Shown piece after piece: positions 30,235 to 40,364 of a DNA stretch of 64,000 nt. The stretch is taken from the NCBI GenBank assembly GCA_963691815.1, contig OY829655.1, forward strand, positions 12,346,279-12,410,278. Reading direction: 5' to 3'. A program made the position numbers and the translations under genes. The DNA is from Echiichthys vipera (lineage: Eukaryota > Chordata > Actinopteri > Perciformes > Trachinidae). A model generated the notes under the pieces. It had not been told where the DNA came from, made no database searches, and saw only the letters and a list, made by a program, of their open reading frames with translations. Numbering within the stretch: position 1 is the stretch's first letter; every line of letters begins with the position of its first letter.

Positions 30235-33200
30235 CTTGATTTAATGAGATGGGGAAACTTGGTTATAATAATACTATTAATAATTTTGTTAGAGTCAAGA
30301 GAGTAAATTCAGTTCTTCCAGACAAATCAGAAATACAGTGGGAAAGTATTCAGACGCCCTTGAATGTTTCACTCTTTATTAATTTGCAGCCATTGCTAAA
30401 CTCATTTAAGTTGATTTTTCCTAATTAATGTACACACAGCACCCCATTTTGACAGAAAAACACAGAACTGTAGAATGTTATGCAAATTTATGAAAAAAAA
30501 AATCTGAAATATCACATGGCCATAAGTATTCAAACCCTCTGCTGTGACACCTGTATATTTAACTCAGATACTGTCCATTTCTTCTGATCATCCTTGAGAT
30601 GGTTTTACACCTTTATTGGAGTCCAGCTGTGTTTGATTAAACTGATTGGACTTGATTAGAAAAGGCCCACACCTCACTATTTAGGACCTTATAGCTCACA
30701 CGTGCATGTCAACTCAAATGAGAATCACAAGGTCGAAGGAACTTCCCGAAGAGCTCAGAGACATAATTGTGGCATGGTACGTATCAGGCCAAGGTGACAA
30801 AAGGATTTCTGCTCAACATAAGGTTCCTAAGAGCACAGCAGCTTCCATTATCCTTAAATGGAAGACATTTGGGACGACCACGACTCTCTCTATAGCTGGC
30901 TGTCTGGCCAAACTGAGCAATCAGGTAGATAGCCTTGGTAAAAGAGGTAAAGAAAATCTGTCAAAATGAGGTGCTGTGTGTACATTAAAGAGAAAAAAAA
31001 TAACTTAAATGATTTTAGCAAATGGCTGCAAATTAACAAAGTATTGGTAAACACTAGTACATTTAAGGGGGTCTGAATACTTTCCGTAGATCTAAATCAG
31101 TACTTACGGTTAGTAAGTAGGAGTAGGAAAGTAGGAGGAGGATGAACACCAAGCAGTATGGAAAACTGGTCCTACTTACATGCTTTAATGATGATCAAAA
31201 GCACTCCATTGTTCTTCAGAAGGCTGTGGTAGAACTTGATGGTGTCTGCCAGGTTATCCACAAAGTAAACCATCTGTTAAGGAGAGTTGGGGGAAACTTT
31301 AGTCTGACCTTTTGGATTAAAGCTTGTATACATGCAAGCCTACAGTCTGAAGTGTATTTTAGATAGTCTAGTAATATACTATATTTATAGCACTAATTGT
31401 TAAACACTATTTGGCAGAAACTGTTCTGCAGATTTGCTTCCCAATGACTGGACTGAGTGGGGAGCTAAATACATATCACTGCTAAAACAAAGTGAGACAC
31501 TGACATTTTACAGTTTACTCTTGAGCTGCCTCCCTTCCAGGGGTTCACACATAGAGAAAACATGCAAAACTCAGAGGCCAGAGAGTGAACCCAAAATCTT
31601 CTTGTCATTAAATCATTTTCAAATGGAATGACCAAAATGCAAAGTCGTATTACATGAATCATGTGTATGAAGTCAAATCTCTTCATGTCTCCTTTTGCTT
31701 TGACCTCCCGCTCATAGTCCCCGCATTTCATGATATGCCAAGCAAATGGGATCTTCTGAAGGTTGGTGGTCTTTGCTACCAAAGCTATGAATTGGACAGA
31801 AAAAGCAGACAATAACATTGAAACACACTGTATGTATACATTATACTAGTATACTACCATTTATAATAATAATAATGTTTCACATATGGTTCAGAAGGAA
31901 GAAGGTTAAGGCACAAGAGAGAAAATCAATCAATCGATGAGAAAACAGAAGTTGTGGTTCTGAATGGTTGATACCTTTGAAGTTGTCCGTGAGCTGAGAG
32001 CTGCCCTCCACAATGTCAACAGTGACTGGAACAGCAGGGAATGTAGACTGCAGAACAGTGAGTATCTGGACATCCACCTCCCCTGAAATAAACCAGGAGG
32101 TGTTTAGACTTTAAATACCACTGCCTTAGTGTAATGTTGCCTTCATGTGAAAACCCCCCAAAATGTATTTAATAATTCTAATATAATAATACATTTTATT
32201 TGAGATTTTATTTGATTGGATTATTGCAAAAAATATCAAAAACATTCAAAACTAATTTCAGGTTGACTTCTCAAATAGATTTTCAAGTGTGTGTGAGAGA
32301 GAGAGGCACTGTGTGTCTGCATCATAGTCTTATCATTTTGGGCATGAACAATAATAATCATTCGTTGATCATGATTTACCTTTAGTGTGGTACACTGCCG
32401 CACTAAACTGCAGGAGCTTTGACCAAAGTGTCCCATCAATGCCTGGTCAGATACTGTCTCTTATTGAGATTTATCATTATTGGACCTTTAATCATGAATG
32501 GTACAAAAGTAGTCCTTTTCGTTAACGTAGGCCTATTTTACTTCAGTATTTGAAAAGACTGATATTCTTAATCTAAACTTCTATGTCAAAATCCCATACC
32601 TATATTAGATTTAGATTTTTATATAAAACCCCTATTGTTTCCTCTCACCGAATTACAGACCACATCACCTTCTGTGAGGAGACCATTGTCCCATTCATTA
32701 ACGTATGCTACTTCCTGAACAACCAACCGTTACCATGGAGATCAAATGCCTCTCGAACTCCGGACAGTCCAAAAAGAGTTAAAGAGGACAAAAACAATTA
32801 TGAGGGAGAAGACGGCTTTGTACTGTTCTGTCCCAAAATGGGACATGGAGTCCCATTTTGACACCCATTTTGGGAGACCCAAAAGCAAATCCTTCTGGAA
32901 TTCACACCTCGATGGTATAAACTGGCACAAGGCATGGTTGTGCCAATTCACCTTTGTATTTCGAACCAAAATCAGAGAAGTTCATTTTCAAATCCTGCAT
33001 AACATTTACCCATGTAATACAATAGTTTAAAATTTGTTGACATTAATGCTAAATGCACTTTTTTTGGAACTGAGCCACAGCTTTACATCAGTTTTATCGC
33101 TTCCCCTTTCCTTCTGTGTTTTGGAGAGACATTTGTTCAGAATAGAACTGGTGGTGATATAGCAAGGACATCATCACTGAATTAAGATTTAGCAACTAAT

Positions 33201-34919
33201 CTTTAAGTCACATGACAAATCTAATTCTTGCATTTGGTAAATTTCATATTTATGAAGCAAAGGTCTCTAAATCTTTCCCTAACATTAACATTTTCATGGT
33301 TGAATTCAATTTACACATGCATACTTTAACCCTTATGACAAACAAAAAAGAGAAAGCTCATTGCTATGGAGTTTGCATGTTCTCCCCGTGTCTGCGATGG
33401 TTCTCTCCGGGTTCTCCGGCATCCTCCCACAGTCCAAAGACATGCAGGTGTTTGGTTAGTTGATGACTCTACATTGCCCGTAGGTGTGAATGTGAGTGTG
33501 AATGGTTGTCTGTCTCTGTTTGTCTCTATGTGCCCTGTGATAGACTGGCGTCCTGTCGAGGGTGTACCCCGCCTCACACCTGATGTCTGCTGGGATCGCT
33601 CCAGCCGCCCGCGACTCCGATAGGGAGGTTGAAGATGAATGGATGGAAGATGGATGGACATTGCTATATTTTGACGAATTATTTTCAGAAGCACCTGTTT
33701 AGGATATTATGACTATTATTATTATTATTATTTATTTGTTTTAATACATATTATTTATTTCTGTTTATATTTTATTTACCTAACACACATCATGTGTGAC
33801 TATAGGGCATTTACGTTGATTCGCCTAGTTCATGATTACTACCTTGATTCATAGAAAAATAAAGTAACATTAAGACAAAAAGAATTTTGAAAAGAAAGAA
33901 AGAAAACATTTAAATGTTGGGCAATATGAAAAGAATGCTTTCTTTTCGTGAAGAGACAAACATCTCATCTACACCTGTTGAATCTCTGGCGTCCAACTGT
34001 CCGTCTGTCCATCCCATTCTTGAGAATGCGATGTCTCAGGAAATGTCATCAAATGGCATTATATATATATTATATACACTTTTTTTCCATCAGTGGAGGG
34101 AGTCTGTAACCCCCCCTGTCCAACTGAGCTTTCTTTATCATGTCCATTATTGAACATGATAAACTCATGGAACAGTGTATTCCACCCCCGATCTTTAAGT
34201 AAAACGGCTTCTTTAAACACATAAACACAATAATGCAAATTACACTTGGCCTCTTGTTAGTAACTGGGCCCAAAATACTTCAGCAGACAGCAGCATGTTG
34301 TGCTGTTATCAGTTGCAGTATCGCACACACCTCCACCACTCCCGACACCGAGGACATCCAGGCTGGTTTTTCCTGCTCCATTTCTGCATAAACACAAAGT
34401 AGATGCAAACAAATGAAAAGTTGAAATAATAGAAATAAACAAATATATACATTTCTATTTTCCAATAGCACATAATGACTAAACTATGCAGTATGTATTT
34501 CATTATGAGGTTAATCAATACGTGTAATCTGTTTCTTGGAATGATACTGACTTTAAAAAGCATCTCCTCTTTTCACTAAATATCTAAATACATTTTTAAA
34601 TAGTAGCATGTCACCCAACAAGTCTAATACCTTTAGTTTCCGATGTATCTATTATTTGTCTTAAATTACTTTCTAATAAATCACTGTGTATTTAAATACC
34701 ACTCAGGTAAATAGTAATACAATTATAAGATGGAAATAAAAAAAACAGTGCCGCTTAACACTGCCAGCCTTTCTCCGTAGTCTACCTTTTGAATTCTTCT
34801 GGCAGGAGGTTGTGAACACACCAGAGACTGCACTCATGGTCTCCTGACCTTTCTAAGTAGGCCTGGAAGTTTTGGAGAGTCCTGCCTTTAAAACAAGACT
34901 GCTTTTCCTCTGCAGCCAT
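29882..34919 (-). CDS. hnmt-like: histamine N-methyltransferase-like gene, copy B (six coding exons)
   Basis: Paralogue of copy A with the same exon lengths: 34919-34786, 34383-34331, 32082-31975, 31784-31654, 31273-31180 and 30234-29882. They join to 873 nt, 290 aa, with no internal stop. The SAM loop LGVGSGGGEVD is intact, so a Rossmann methyltransferase fold is expected. The histamine pocket is heavily changed: Asp27 for human Glu28, His142 for Gln143, Phe146 for Tyr147, Leu178 for Trp179 and His281 for Asn283. The exon 4 donor has T instead of G at its last exonic base, and the exon 6 acceptor is AAG. A Tc1-type element sits in intron 5. It may encode an enzyme with another substrate or be drifting toward a pseudogene. 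The open frame and intact SAM site favour function, but this is not proven. Confidence 0.85.
30336..31092 (+). mobile_element. internally deleted Tc1/mariner element in copy B intron 5
   Basis: Long terminal inverted repeats of about 120-135 bp (30336-30458 and 30958-31092) share GGAAAGTATTCAGAC, TTAATTTGCAGCCATT and TGTACACACAGCACC. The plus strand keeps only the transposase N-terminal helix-turn-helix (KELPEELRDIIVAWYVSGQG, VPKSTAASIILKWKTFGTT). The catalytic part is gone, so it is non-autonomous. It is absent from the corresponding intron of copy A. Confidence 0.88.
31180..31273 (-). CDS. hnmt-like: hnmt copy B coding exon 5
   Basis: 94 nt encoding MVYFVDNLADTIKFYHSLL then LLIIIKA. It has a strong GTAAGTAGG donor. 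Tyr147 of human HNMT is Phe here. Confidence 0.87.
31654..31784 (-). CDS. hnmt-like: hnmt copy B coding exon 4
   Basis: 131 nt beginning ALVAKTTNLQKIPFAWH and ending DFIHMIH. The last exonic base is T (CAT/GTAATA) where A and C have CAG/GTA. This both changes Gln to His and weakens the donor. The length is conserved, so I keep the same boundary. Confidence 0.8.
31975..32082 (-). CDS. hnmt-like: hnmt copy B coding exon 3
   Basis: 108 nt encoding GEVDVQILTVLQSTFPAVPV and DIVEGSSQ. Only two bases and one residue (Val for Ala) separate it from copy A. The splice sites and flanking intron are also shared with copy A. Confidence 0.88.
32583..33180 (+). mobile_element. degraded L1-like LINE fragment in copy B intron 2
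   Basis: Plus-strand frames read KSKSFWNSHLDGINWHKAW and FRTKIREVHFQILHNIYPC, then after frame shifts a CTFFGTEP and FPSVFWRDI pattern. These resemble the ORF2 C-terminus of fish L1-type LINEs, which ends in a Cys-rich zinc-knuckle-like domain. Assignment is by pattern only. Confidence 0.5.
33366..33660 (+). repeat. common tRNA-headed teleost repeat in copy B intron 2
   Basis: Contains GGAGTTTGCATGTTCTCCCC, CACAGTCCAAAGACATGCAG and CCTGTGATAGACTGGCGTCC, inverse to the copy at 20712-21003. It ends in ATGAATGGATGGA. Confidence 0.7.
34331..34383 (-). CDS. hnmt-like: hnmt copy B coding exon 2
   Basis: 53 nt encoding NGAGKTSLDVLGVGSGG, the start of the SAM glycine loop. Acceptor ATGCAG, donor GTGTGTG. 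Confidence 0.87.
34786..34919 (-). CDS. hnmt-like: hnmt copy B coding exon 1
   Basis: Begins MAAEEKQSCFKG and ends LLPEEFK. It is 15 of 44 residues different from copy A, including Asp27 at the Glu28 position. Acceptor CAG nine bases before the ATG, donor GTAGAC. Confidence 0.87.
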
Positions 34920-35110
34920 GGATGATTCCTGCATGCATTAAACATAGGCTAGCAGCTGGAAATATAACAATGATGCATGTATGCAAAAACAACTATTTAA
35001 AAACTAACTTTGAGCCCAATTACACCCTTACCTTTTTCAGGTTTGTTGTTATTAAACGTCACGGTCCGTGTGAAAGGCACACAGGGATGGGAGGACAGAT
35101 CTGTCTGAGC
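34920..35110 (-). other. hnmt copy B 5' UTR: short leader plus probable noncoding first exon
   Basis: The acceptor before the coding exon leaves a nine-base leader (34928-34920). A strong donor (AAAAAG/GTAAGG) ends a probable noncoding exon at 35032. The upper edge is unknown. Confidence 0.5.
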
Positions 35111-35184
35111 TGGCAACAGAGGTAGTCACTGAGCTGACGTCTGTACAATAAGTGTTTGAATATGTTGAGCATTAGAGTCAGGTA

Positions 35185-35278
35185 GTCTCCCAGTCTTGAG
35201 TTGCAGTTATTGTCCCCTCCCATAGCCTCACATGAACTTTTGTTGCCTAACTCTTGAAAGATGTATCTGAACATCATG
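35185..35278 (-). promoter_or_regulatory. candidate promoter/5' region of copy B, conserved with copy A
   Basis: Resembles 25081-25170 upstream of copy A, including CCCCTCCCAT, GAACTTTTGTTGCC and TTGAAAGATG on the plus strand. It is either part of the first exon or the proximal promoter. Confidence 0.4.
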
Positions 35279-35299
35279 TGCCAACACGTTCTCACTGTA

Positions 35300-37200
35300 G
35301 GAGATTAAGCCTACTTTTATTATGGCTAGAATATAGTAGTCGCTGAATTAATTATGAATTAACATGACTCTTTAAAATTTAGGATTTATTTTACCTCGAA
35401 GTAAGGGCACCACACCAAATTAAGACAGGATATTTATTAAACTTTGGTGAAGGTTTAATACCTGTTAGTTATTTAAAGTAATTGATGGTTTAAATTGTAT
35501 CAGTCTTGTCTTGAACGCGTTAATTCGTACCACAGCCTTATCAGTGACCAACACTTTCTGCACAGAACGGAAGACTCTCACAACGACGTAAGGTTATAGA
35601 CATTTATTTGACTACCTAACAAGGAGAATACAGGATAGTGCAACACTGAATAGACAAGTGAAAAAAGGTTAAATATGGATATAAAAAGCTTGAGACGAGA
35701 GTGATTCAGACCTACGGGCTTGTTTATAATATCACTGGCGGATAAAAAAAACTTGCTCTAATTAGCCGGCCAACAGTACTCGGATCAGAATTTAACTGTC
35801 ACCAACGTTTAACCAAGAGTTGCATTAAAAGGCCAACCTTACTTTGCCGTTGATATTACAGTCGCCCTGGCGTCTTACAGTAACGATGCAGGTTCCGTGG
35901 GTCCGCGTCCCGGTGTTTGGCGGACCTCGGCTCGGTTTGAAGACTGGGTCAGCTGCGCGGTTGGATCGGCGGGTCTCGTCTGGTCCCGTCGTGGTCTGGA
36001 TTTCGTACTTCAGGTAGCTTGACTCTAGAAGTGGTTTGTGGGTTGACAAAAAGTTTTGATCGGTTCTGTGGGGCTGGAGTCGCGAGTTCGATGCAATTTG
36101 CCGGCCGAACAAAAAGGCAAAGACAGCACGAGGGATTTTACTATACTTAAAAAGATAGAAACTTGTCGTAGAAAACTTAGAAAGTCACGCGATAAAAATA
36201 GATTAATAAACGAAAATACTTTAGTAAGAAACAAAATATAAAGTAACGTCTCTTGCTAACTTTGGGTTAACAAAGGAACGAACAACAGGAGGGGGTCAGA
36301 GGTGCGAAAAAGGTAGAGATGCAGAAGAGGAGGTGCAGAGAGCGAGGGGTTGCAGAAGAGAGTTAAGGACACCTCTGCCTGTTCCTTTATCTCACAGTTG
36401 AACGAAGAGGTGGGGTCTTGGGTTAACCCATCCCTTTGGCTCTGAGTGAATCAACTGCTTTTTACGCCGGAATTCTAATTCTAAGATTAAACTATCTTTG
36501 GTCGATTTTCCATTATCAAGCTTTCTGATATCAATTTAACCAATATCTTTAGGCAGACAGTTTTAACAGATACAGATACTACACATCATCACATTCTCCT
36601 AGATATAGTGACGGGCTTATTATTAAAACACAAAATATTTCAGGAATTAGACAGAGACTTTGCACTTCTGAAACCACATAAACATAATCACAACAAGATA
36701 CAAATAATGCATATACTGTTACACTTGCAAAAATGTCTTTGAACAGCCAGTTTTCCAAACTTCCACACAAAGTTCTGTTGTTTTAGATTTTATTAATGAA
36801 AGTCCATCTGTCTCCCAACAAAGGACAGCTCCTCCGGTTCGAATTGCGGTCAAATTTGACGTTGATTTAGGTTAAAAGGGGTCCTTCATCCTGGAGTTCT
36901 GGTAATTTTATTACCCTAGGAGGGTTTGAGGTTGTAAAACACACCTTATCTCCTATCGAAACCAGTATAAAAATGTCTTTATCTACGTCTCCCTTACTGG
37001 GACACCAGACACAAAAAATTCCTTAAACAGCACTTCCTCATGAGGTCCTACATCACTCATGTATACATTAATTATATATTATGTGTGTCATTCTGAATCC
37101 GATTAATCATTAATCTTTTATGAAAATAAAAATGTCTATAGATACTGAGAACGGATGTGGACTTATGGTGGACTGACCTATTAAATGAAAGTCAAGAGAG
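35300..37200. other. unclassified block of atypical composition
   Basis: Between copy B and copy C. 35860-36110 is CpG-rich and the flanks contain CG-bearing words unlike neighbouring AT-rich DNA. On the minus strand there is a pyrimidine-rich stretch (36380-36290), a 95-codon ORF (36112-35825) and a splice-donor-like AAAGTAAGG. This could be a leader or LTR-like piece of an old retroelement, or an unrelated CpG-rich exon. I recognise no protein family. Confidence 0.25.
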
Positions 37201-37893
37201 TTGTTTGAATAAAGTATTGAAAATGCATGTGTAAACACATAAGGATCGACCTTACCTGACACTGCTAAAGCAACCTGTTAAACCACTTTGAATCAAATTA
37301 CAGGCATGTAAAGGCCTGACTATAGTTAACTTACTGTAGTAGGCCTATGTAGACTTGTCACAGTCGATTACACAACCTTAAAAAAAGTGTAACATTTTAA
37401 TAATGCTTGTGCCTCATAGGTGCGCCGTGCTAGTAAAAAAACAGCATGAAATCCTGATTACAGCTTTCAGCCTTGTTAAACTGAAAGCAAATACATGATT
37501 TGAATCTGCAAACTATACATCTCTAAGAGGCTACATGACACCTATGCTGCATAATCTTCTAAATGTGCTATACAAACAATAAGGAGCTGGATTCAAATCT
37601 GTCTGCTGGCTGGAGCCTTTTGTCAGACTACTCTGATGCCCTCCCCCAGCCGAAAACACATGCAGGTTAGGTGAAGTGGTGACTCTAACCAGAACTCTCT
37701 CTCTCTCTACCACGACCTTGCTAGATTGAGGTACAATGGTCAATCATCCACTTTTCTTTAGAAAGGGGAAAAAGAGAGATTTAAAGCTTGTTTTGTAGGT
37801 GGTGTAGTTATAAGCAACCTTTAAAAAAGACCACAAACAGCCTCAGCTGCAGCCACAGTTATCGCATATCACTGCAGATACGATCTGTCTCTA

Positions 37894-38552
37894 CAGTGCC
37901 CATAGAAATTCAAGGTACCCTTTTGAAATAGCCTTTTTTTTTGTTTTACAGCCTAAAATCATAATACATAAAATAAATATATATTTTTCCAGCGTGATTT
38001 ACACATTTTGCCTTACAACATTCAAGTGAAATGTTTTTTCTTGAAAAAATTTCTGAAAATGAATTCAAAATGAAACCCTAGAATAGCAGTGATGGAAAAG
38101 TGATAAGTCGTGAGATTAAATAGAGGCACCTTTTGCTTTAATTACAGCCATCAGTCTGTTTGGATATGTCTCTACCAGCTTTGTGCTGTGATTGGGAAAT
38201 ATTTCCCCACACTTCCTTGCAGAACTCTTCGAGTTCAGTCAAATTCTGCAGTGAGTGGCGATGGACTGCACTCTTCAAGTCCATCCACAGATGTTCTACA
38301 GGATTTAGGTCAGGGCTCTGACTTGGCCACTGTGTTGTTTTTATGGAGGTGTGTTCGGGTCGTTGTCATGCTGGAAGGTGAACCACCTGCCCATTTTTAA
38401 GGGTCTAACAGAGGGACAAGGGTTTTCCTTAAGAACTTGGGTGTATTTGGCAGCATCCATTTTCCCTTCAGTCCTGACCAACTGCCCAGTCCCTGCTGAA
38501 GAGAAACAAGCCCACAACATAATGCTGCCACCCCCGTGCTTCACTGTAGGTA
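37894..38552 (-). mobile_element. Tc1/mariner fragment, truncated
   Basis: Left end CAGTGCCCATAGAAATTC next to TA (37892-37893). The minus strand of 38544-38341 encodes MKHGGGSIMLWACFSSAGTG, then EGKMDAAKYTQVL and FTFQHDND, the core of a Tc1-like transposase. The right part is replaced by another repeat at 38553. Confidence 0.8.
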
Positions 38553-38554
38553 TG

Positions 38555-38880
38555 TGCTGCGTTTCAATATTGGTTCAACATGCCCTCGTTCACTTCCCCT
38601 CAGCATTTGCCCTCAGGGAATCCCCACTGCCATCTTGAGGGTCGTTCCAATAGTCTGAAAAACTGAAGTGAACTTGGTGAAATCAAGGGCTGAGTGATCG
38701 AGTGAACAACGATGGTCACTCCAGAGGTGGAAATCACCCGCAATGCAATGCAGTTATGCAATCAGTGGAAGAAAATACATCCATGGGTAGGTGGCAGTAA
38801 TGGATGAAAAACCACTAAAGAACAATATGCACAAATAAGGCAACCTTTAACTACCATTAAAATAACTTCACTATCTGATA
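38555..38880. repeat. dispersed repeat, partner of 62308-62640
   Basis: Shares GTTCACTTCCCCTC, GGGAATCCCC, CTGAAGTGAACTTGGTGA, ATCACTC- and CAATGCA-containing blocks in the same order with 62308-62640. It abuts the truncated Tc1, so it is probably an insertion or recombination junction. Confidence 0.6.
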
Positions 38881-40002
38881 TGCTTTTTAGTTTCAGTTTC
38901 TTAAAAATAATATCTTATTATAAGTCAGTATTCTAACATGTGTGGGTTGTTCGTCTATTACACAGTTACTGATGCTGTCCTCAAGATGGTGCCAATACTT
39001 CATGTATCACTGACAATTATTTTGGCCAGAGATAAGACAAACAGTGAGGCCAGGAGCTACAACTGTGCCTGTGTTTATCCAACCAATTTATTGCCGTATG
39101 TACATACCATTGACACAGGTTGTAGAGCAGACATGTAGAATTACATTTACATTGTGCAGAGTTATCACAGCTACTGTTAACCCATACTGTACTACCCATA
39201 CTGTGTTTGTATGTATTCAAGCAATGTGTGTGTTATTTAACAATTAAATAACAAAAGATATTTAATAATATCTAAATGGGACTAGATTAAATATTTGTAA
39301 AAATGTTTTTTTTTGTATGTTCATTCTACAACAGCTGTACCAAACAGAAAGGCCAGCACAAACAGATCCTGGTTTTTGTCTATTCATGTTGTCTCATTTA
39401 TATAAATATAAACCACAACCACTTATATGTATTTAACATTCAAAAGCAAAGACACAAAAATCCAGATGTTCACACGGGAGCCTCCATCCTATCTAAATAT
39501 AACAGCTCGAACTTAATGGAAAATGAAACGTTCAGTTTTTCATCTTTTTTTAATACTTCAGTAAATTCAGTTATATCATCCAATGGGAGCCATAGCGTAC
39601 TGGGACTGGTTGCAAAGCCTGCCAGCTGTAGCCCATTAAAAATGCTATCATGGCAGAATCGGAGAATGATGTCTGAAGCTCATTAAAATCCTGATCTTTC
39701 TATTTTGTAGGGAACTTTGAAACAATGAAACGTGTTGAGGAAAAAAAAAATTAGACATAGAATTAACAAATAACACTAGTTTCAATACAAAATAAGCATT
39801 CTTAGGGCATGATCACACTGTCCTTTTGTCCTTTAGAAAACAGAACTGATCATGTAAAACAACGCATTTCCCATAGGCTAAAAGCTTGTTAATCACATAC
39901 ATTTTAATTATACACAATTTAAAATAATCACTTAAAACTAGTTCAATACATTTGTTATCATTGTACTGCAATTTTCACATTCACTATATTAAGTGCTTGT
40001 TT

Positions 40003-40364
40003 TTAAGTTAGCTGATCAATGACTATCACTCCAAGGTTGTTGTTAAAGATAACTTTGCCGTTGGACTCCACACTGCAGTCTGGGTGCCGAAGTAACTTCA
40101 AGACACCAGCTTTCAGCTCAGGAGAGGCTGTCTTACTGAAGTCATGCACCTCAGTGAGAAAATCCAGCAGCAGCTCTCCCTTCTCATCCCCCTCAGTGAA
40201 ACACTCGGTGATATCCATTTGAGATGGCAGCTCGTAGCTCTGGTAGCTCATCTCCTTGGAGTCGAGGAAGTTTTTGATGTCTCCAGTGGTCACACACTGA
40301 CTTAGTTCCGTGTTACACAATTGGTTTCTGTAGGCCTGCCACAGCTTTCCCCAACCACTCTCAC
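40003..40364 (-). CDS. hnmt: hnmt copy C coding exon 6 (terminal)
   Basis: 362 nt, nine longer than in A and B. It begins with the rest of the VSG codon, then ESGWGKLWQAYRNQLC, and ends IFNNNLGVIVIDQLT then TAA. Trp179, Trp183 and Asn283 are present. The frame is open well upstream into the intron, but the TTTCAG acceptor at 40365 and the exon 5 join fix the boundary. Confidence 0.94.

Noticed and set aside
35825..36241. Endogenous retrovirus gene
   Set aside because: No gag, protease, polymerase or envelope motif is visible; only composition and a donor-like site suggest a retroelement.
36825..36850. GGTTCGAATTGC as the B-box of a tRNA gene
   Set aside because: No A-box, acceptor stem or cloverleaf could be built around it.
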